DNA from: Adiantum capillus-veneris
Taxonomy: Eukaryota > Streptophyta > Polypodiopsida > Polypodiales > Pteridaceae
Assembly (NCBI GenBank): GCA_014529385.2
Contig: CM043969.1
Coordinates: 14,193,446-14,219,445, forward strand
Direction: 5' to 3'
DNA: 26,000 nt
Shown here: positions 22,313 to 26,000 of the stretch, in pieces
How the letters are laid out: every line of letters begins with the position of its first letter
Position numbering within the stretch: the stretch's first letter is position 1
Notes under the pieces: model-generated
What the model saw: the letters and a program-made list of their open reading frames with translations, nothing else
Database searches by the model: none
What the model was told of the DNA's origin: nothing
Translations under genes and position numbers: made by a program

Positions 22313-22386
22313 AGTGAACTGGGGGTGAACTAGGGGTGGGTGAATTGGGGGTAAACTAAGGGTGAACTAGGGGCGGGTAAACTAGG
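22313..22386 (+). repeat. GTGAACTAGGGG-type minisatellite
   Basis: About six degenerate 11-12 bp units (GTGAACTGGGG, GTGAACTAGGGG, GTGAATTGGGG, GTAAACTAAGG, GTGAACTAGGGG, GTAAACTAGG), some separated by short GGTG or CGG spacers. Further units lie at 22499-22520. Confidence 0.8.
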
Positions 22387-22427
22387 ATGTGATCATGTGT
22401 CATGCCAACATGGACAGCGTCACGCGC

Positions 22428-22482
22428 TAGCGTGGTGCTAGGGCATTCGTGTGGCAACCGAGAGGTCCTGGGTTCGTCGACC
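22428..22482 (+). other. tRNA-like segment with A-box and B-box
   Basis: TAGCGTGGTGCT resembles the RNA polymerase III A box. GGTCCTGGGTTCG followed by TCGACC resembles the T-arm/B box (consensus GGTTCGANNCC, here with an extra base or so). The spacing of about 43 bp fits a tRNA or tRNA-derived SINE head. I could not fold a complete cloverleaf, so this is not a functional tRNA gene. Confidence 0.5.
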
Positions 22483-22510
22483 GACACCCCGCGAGGCAAG
22501 TGAACTAGGG

Positions 22511-22545
22511 GTGAACTCGGGGCACCATTTTTGCCCCAAGTTCAC
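22511..22545. repeat. Short hairpin
   Basis: GTGAACTCGGGGCA pairs with TGCCCCAAGTTCAC (one mismatch) around a 7-nt loop. It forms from the minisatellite unit meeting its inverted copy. Confidence 0.85.
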
Positions 22546-22665
22546 CCCCTAGATCACCCCTAATTCATCGAGTCGACGGACGACTGAGATTGCATTGCGA
22601 TTTCTGCATTGCGATTCCCACCATAGATCCTCTCTGGTTGGACCTGTGCCATATAGTGATGAGGC

Positions 22666-22666
<1 letters not shown>

Positions 22667-22697
<31 letters not shown>
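22667..22697 (+). repeat. Poly-C tract, 31 nt
   Basis: Thirty-one C at the right outer end of the inverted-repeat element, followed by an A-rich stretch (AAAAAATAAAAAATAAAA). Confidence 0.9.
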
Positions 22698-22699
<2 letters not shown>

Positions 22700-22804
22700 A
22701 AAATAAAAAATAAAAATAAAAAATCCAAACGCCGCCAAAAAAACAAAAGAGAACACACACTCACACACAAGCAAAATAAGGTAAAGATTTACGGTGGCCT
22801 ACAG

Positions 22805-22809
<5 letters not shown>

Positions 22810-22869
<60 letters not shown>
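22810..22869 (+). repeat. (AG)30 microsatellite
   Basis: 60 nt of uninterrupted AG. Confidence 0.95.
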
Positions 22870-22871
<2 letters not shown>

Positions 22872-23255
22872 ACCTCGACTCCAACGAAGTGAGAGAGTAG
22901 GGGGGGCACTCCCATGTGCACACATTAAAATCCAAAAACGTTCAAATGCCACATGGAGAACATCCAACAATTCAATTCAGTGGTAAATGAATTGCACCAA
23001 AAATCTTCGCTTTTCCTTATGCCCTTATGTATGAGTGTTATATTAATTGACCTCATGAAAACATAAAGCATGTAAAATATTAGTAAGAGTTTATGAATTG
23101 ATCTAATTCTTGTATAAATATATCAATAAAACAAATTACACAATAATATGATGCATGCTATTAAATGAAATAAATACATGATATTTTTAGGATAGAAATG
23201 AATATTGAAAATGTTTAAACTTAATCTCTAATAATAATACATGCACTAAAGTAAC

Positions 23256-23412
23256 AAGGTGACATTTACGTATCAAAACAAAAAGTTGAAAAAAAAAATC
23301 TTAGCTGTGAAAATTTTTAAAAGTTAATCCCTAATAAGGTGACATTTGCATATCAAAACCAAAAGTCGAAAAAAAATTCTTAGTGGTGAAAAAATTCTTT
23401 CATGTAAGGACA
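23256..23412 (+). repeat. 80-bp AT-rich tandem duplication
   Basis: Two copies start AAGGTGACATTT at 23256 and 23336. Each continues through ATCAAAAC and a run of A to TTAG and GTGAAAA. Confidence 0.85.
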
Positions 23413-23564
23413 ATTTATAAATTTTTAGCTAGAAATTGTCTGTAAATGAAAAAAAAAATTACAAGGAAAAAAGAATGTTTTAAATCAAAAAGTTGACAAG
23501 AAAATAATTAGATCCTTAAATGAAGAGACCATAACCATTTATAAACTAAAGAAAGTTTTTTTTA

Positions 23565-23824
23565 AAAATCAAGTGAGCATTAAATAAAGGGACCAATTTA
23601 CAATGATGAAAAGAGACACTTACATTATAAAAAAAAAATAAAACCTTTATAAAACTTATAAACTAAACAAAGATTTAAAAAAATAAAAAAAATCAAATAA
23701 ACATCAAATAAAGGGACCAAATTATAACGATAAAAAGATCCATTTACATTATTAAAAAAAAAATTTAAACAAAGAAATCAATTGAACATTAAAAAAAAGG
23801 ATCAAGTTGAAATGATGAAAAGAC
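23565..23824 (+). repeat. Three degenerate AT-rich repeat copies
   Basis: Copies near 23565, 23690 and 23774 share the pattern AAATCAA, then CATTAAATAAAGGGACCAA, then ATGATGAAAAGA, each ending in an A-rich run. Divergence between copies is high. Confidence 0.7.
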
Positions 23825-23852
23825 CACCTGACATGTGTCACCTGACATGTGT
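23825..23852 (+). repeat. 14-bp perfect tandem repeat with E-box-like words
   Basis: CACCTGACATGTGT occurs twice head to tail. Each copy contains CACCTG and CATGTG, which match the CANNTG pattern bound by bHLH factors. A regulatory role is only a possibility. Confidence 0.7.
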
Positions 23853-24108
23853 CATCAACCCATGATTCTTAATCGACTGTTTAAAAAGTGCATCAATTAT
23901 CCACCCACTCTCCTATGGCCTTTTGAAGGCCAAAATTACAAAGAAAGGGAATACGTTTAAACTGTTACCAACGTTAGGATCTGATGAAGACGATGCTATA
24001 GAGCTAAAATGTGTGAAGAAAGGAAGGCATAGCTGAAAGGCCACACATACGCACACACAAAGTGAGGAGAACGCAAAGTATAGCTTAAGCTTTAGCCACA
24101 CTAGTTTT

Positions 24109-24114
24109 TATAAT
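24109..24114 (+). promoter_or_regulatory. Candidate TATA element for GAD
   Basis: TATAAT in a T-rich context, 95 bp before the coding ATG at 24204. Transcription would be expected to start near 24140, which puts the ATG at 24117 outside the message. Confidence 0.4.
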
Positions 24115-24151
24115 GTATGAGCGAAACCATACATAGCACACGCTCGTCCAC

Positions 24152-24152
<1 letters not shown>

Positions 24153-24203
<51 letters not shown>
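24153..24203 (+). repeat. (CG)8(AG)17 tract in the GAD leader
   Basis: Sixteen nt of alternating CG, able to adopt left-handed DNA, run directly into 35 nt of AG ending at the base before the start codon. The frame through it is open from an upstream ATG at 24117. Confidence 0.95.
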
Positions 24204-24206
<3 letters not shown>

Positions 24207-24286
24207 CTTACCCATGTGAATGACAGTCTGAGCAGCACCGTCGAGCCCATCTTTGGCTCCAGATACATGCAGTCATCTCTACCCAG
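24204..24286 (+). CDS. GAD: Glutamate decarboxylase, exon 1
   Basis: ATG at 24204 opens MLTHVNDSLSSTVEP and IFGSRYMQSSLP, ending with two bases of an Arg codon at 24286 before donor GTTTGT. Plant glutamate decarboxylases begin with a short variable leader and then a F-x-SRYVRTSLPRF-like segment, which this matches (Met and Gln replace Val and Arg). Glutamate decarboxylase is a cytosolic pyridoxal-phosphate enzyme that converts glutamate to GABA and CO2. In plants it is usually activated by calcium/calmodulin through a C-terminal domain that lies outside this window. ATG 24204 is chosen because the conserved segment follows at the usual distance. An in-frame ATG at 24117 would add 29 Arg/Glu-rich residues. 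Confidence 0.88.
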
Positions 24287-25606
24287 GTTTGTCTTCATGG
24301 CTTACGTTTCTTACTTTTCTGCAAAAGTTTTAGCTTCAGAAGAGCTTACTAATCACTAGAAAAGCAAAAAAAGCAGCATGTTTAGCTGCACGTAGGGAAT
24401 GAGAAGCTTTTATTAGATCAAACAGTCTCTTGCTGTTTTGTCTCTGCTCTGTTATTGGTACCATGTGTGTATTTGAACTGAAGAAAGGTGTTATGAACAC
24501 AAAATCGAAGTCATGGACTTTGGGTTGGTACGTTTCAACTAAAACTAAGCTGAGAGTAGAAGGGAGGAGCATCTATTGTTACTAGCTCTACAACCATAAG
24601 GCTATGGGGATGTTGTCAGTAGTTAATGTCGTGTATGATGGAGCTGATGGTTATATTGTCTTGTGGATGATCGCCATGAGCCCAAATCTTGCTCTTTCTG
24701 TGAAATGTCAACTTGGACTTTTCTTAGATTCATGCAGGTATACCATGCATGCCGGAAGAGGATTGCTTTGCTAGATGATCTCTGCTCTCACGAAGATGTT
24801 CTTGGTATCAGCGCCCAATGCATGCACAGAATTCTTGATTTCTGACAATGATTTTATGCGTAAAAATGATCTACACCTGCTGACAATGTTGTGTTACCGT
24901 GGAAGTGAATTCACTGATTGGATGGGTAGTCTTTGTTAAATGGTAGCAGATGGTTGCACATGGTATGTAAGAAAGGGGTGTGGCAGCTGCGATAGGGGTT
25001 GACACCCATCTGCCCTTCTTAATGATTTCTTCTGTGTACGAAGGTCAAAATTTTCATGGACTGTCATTATAAACTGCCCTTCTATGGAATGGGGAGTAAA
25101 ATTGGGTACTGTTGATGGAAGGGGAGTACATTAAGAGTCCCATTTAATTTAGAAAACATGGACGTGCTATAGCATTGAAAATGGGAAATTAGTACTTAAA
25201 ACAAAGTTGATTTGAACCTTCATCTATATCCAGGATTCTAGTGGAGAATGTTGTGACCTATACCAAACACATTGCCTTCTTGCATTCTTAATCAAATGTG
25301 TTGCCAAGTTACAAAATTTGGTTTGTAATTTGGTGATCTTTCACTATCAGAGGGGAAAAATGAAAATCTTTTGAAAGAAAGGGGAGCCCTTCAAACCACC
25401 ACAAGTTATGTCATATGGTACATCAAATTAGGTGTGCTTTGATTGTCCTTGAATAATTTTGTCGGAAACCATTGCCTATGCCACTCGAGGCATCACAACC
25501 AATCTATGCCACTTGCACTTCTTTGTTCCTGTTTTTGAATTTTTCTCTGTTTCGTTTTGTTACTATCTCTGGTTTGCATCTGACATTGTGATTTTCTCTA
25601 AATCAG
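24287..25606 (+). other. GAD intron 1 (1,320 nt)
   Basis: Donor GTTTGT at 24287 and acceptor AAATCAG ending at 25606, preceded by a pyrimidine-rich stretch. It is a phase 2 intron, splitting an Arg codon. No gene or repeat of note lies inside. Confidence 0.85.
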
Positions 25607-25811
25607 GTTTACCTTGCCTGAGAGAGAGATGCCCAAAGACACAGCTTATCAAATTGTGCATGATGAGCTGCTGTTTGATGGAAATCCAAGGTTAAATTTG
25701 GCATCTTTTGTGACTACCTGGATGGAACCTGAGTGCGAGAAGCTCATTATGGAGTCTTTGAACAAAAATTACATCGATTTTGATGAATATCCAGCCACCG
25801 TTGACCTGCAG
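25607..25811 (+). CDS. GAD: Glutamate decarboxylase, exon 2
   Basis: 205 nt complete the Arg codon and add 68 residues, including [34 protein letters not shown] and [10 protein letters not shown]. This is the highly conserved N-terminal block of plant glutamate decarboxylase (usual form [17 protein letters not shown], then NKNYVDMDEYPVTTELQ). The exon ends at CAG in phase 0 before donor GTTTGA. The cofactor lysine and calmodulin-binding tail lie in later exons beyond the window, so the gene is partial here. The frame is intact, with no stop or shift. Confidence 0.95.
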
Positions 25812-26000
25812 GTTTGAAGAGAATACTTGTTATCTTTGCACATCATGTGGCTAGCATAAAATTAGCTAAATTCTAATGAACGTAGTTTTTCTTGTTTCTT
25901 TCACCTCTTGTTTTTCTTCATTTCATTCACGAGTTTTTTATTCTAGAAAACGGAATACTCTTTTGATTAGCTTACGATGGAACGTGATCCTTTTGTTTTT
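25812..26000 (+). other. GAD intron 2, start
   Basis: T-rich sequence after donor GTTTGA. No acceptor or third exon is seen before the window ends. Confidence 0.75.

Larger units (their letters stand above)
22203..22697. mobile_element. Inverted-repeat element with tRNA-like core (MITE/SINE-like)
   Basis: The ends are imperfect inverted repeats of roughly 150 bp. The left arm has TCACTATATGGCAC (from 22221) and AATCTCAGTCGTC (about 22290). The right arm has both in reverse complement (about 22650 and 22580) in the same order and spacing class. Homopolymers sit at both outer ends: C15 on the left, C31 on the right. Inside each arm are GTGAACTAGGGG-type minisatellite units. The centre holds a tRNA-like segment. 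I saw no target duplication and no ORF. A non-autonomous DNA transposon, a foldback element, or two copies of one repeat in opposite orientation are all possible. Confidence 0.6.
22870..24100. other. AT-rich upstream region of the GAD gene
   Basis: No gene. The middle is strongly AT-rich with A-runs and degenerate tandem copies (listed separately). It probably contains distal promoter sequence of the decarboxylase gene. Confidence 0.55.

Noticed and set aside
22428-22482. A functional tRNA gene
   Set aside because: The A and B box words are present, but no full cloverleaf or acceptor stem could be built.

Overview
The window is nuclear DNA of a flowering plant or a related seed plant. The evidence is spliced plant genes with GT..AG introns, decayed LTR retrotransposons, long (CT)n/(GA)n microsatellites, and no prokaryotic operon structure. 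I cannot name the species. Most of the sequence is old repetitive DNA, and only two host genes are recognisable.

Layout. 1-2.1 kb: unannotated DNA, then a small decayed Ty3-type integrase piece broken by a microsatellite. 2.2-4.3 kb: simple repeats (including a 36-G run) and a 68-bp tandem duplication. 4.3-5.0 kb, minus strand: a three-exon gene of the plant DUF1639 family, with uncertain 5' end and reading-frame problems; a 161-bp compound (TC)n(CA)n tract abuts it. 5.2-7.1 kb: non-coding DNA with three copies of an 18-bp near-palindrome (a fourth lies at 129).

7.1-20.5 kb is a three-level nest. A degenerate ORF of unknown function (7102-7485, resuming at 19040) is split by an outer element (7486-19034) with unusually short 140-bp LTRs and an initiator-Met-type primer site. 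The outer element is itself split by an inner LTR retrotransposon on the minus strand (9719-17907, LTRs of 491/492 bp, perfect 5-bp target duplication AGCAT, 17-nt polypurine tract). The inner element carries gag, a retropepsin and only the N-terminal edge of reverse transcriptase, followed by a 1,143-codon extra ORF of unknown function. The rest of RT, RNase H and integrase are missing, so it is non-autonomous. The coding regions are decayed, and the in-frame stops are mainly TAG.

20.5-24.1 kb: unannotated DNA, an inverted-repeat element with a tRNA-like core (22203-22697), another GA tract and an AT-rich tandem region. 24.2-26.0 kb: the 5' part of a glutamate decarboxylase (GABA synthesis) gene on the plus strand, with two exons and one complete intron. 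Its leader has a (CG)8(AG)17 tract immediately before the start codon.

The two host genes are not visibly functionally linked. The most distinctive content is the nested retroelements, the extra ORF that follows the truncated pol, and the inverted-repeat element with a tRNA-like core.
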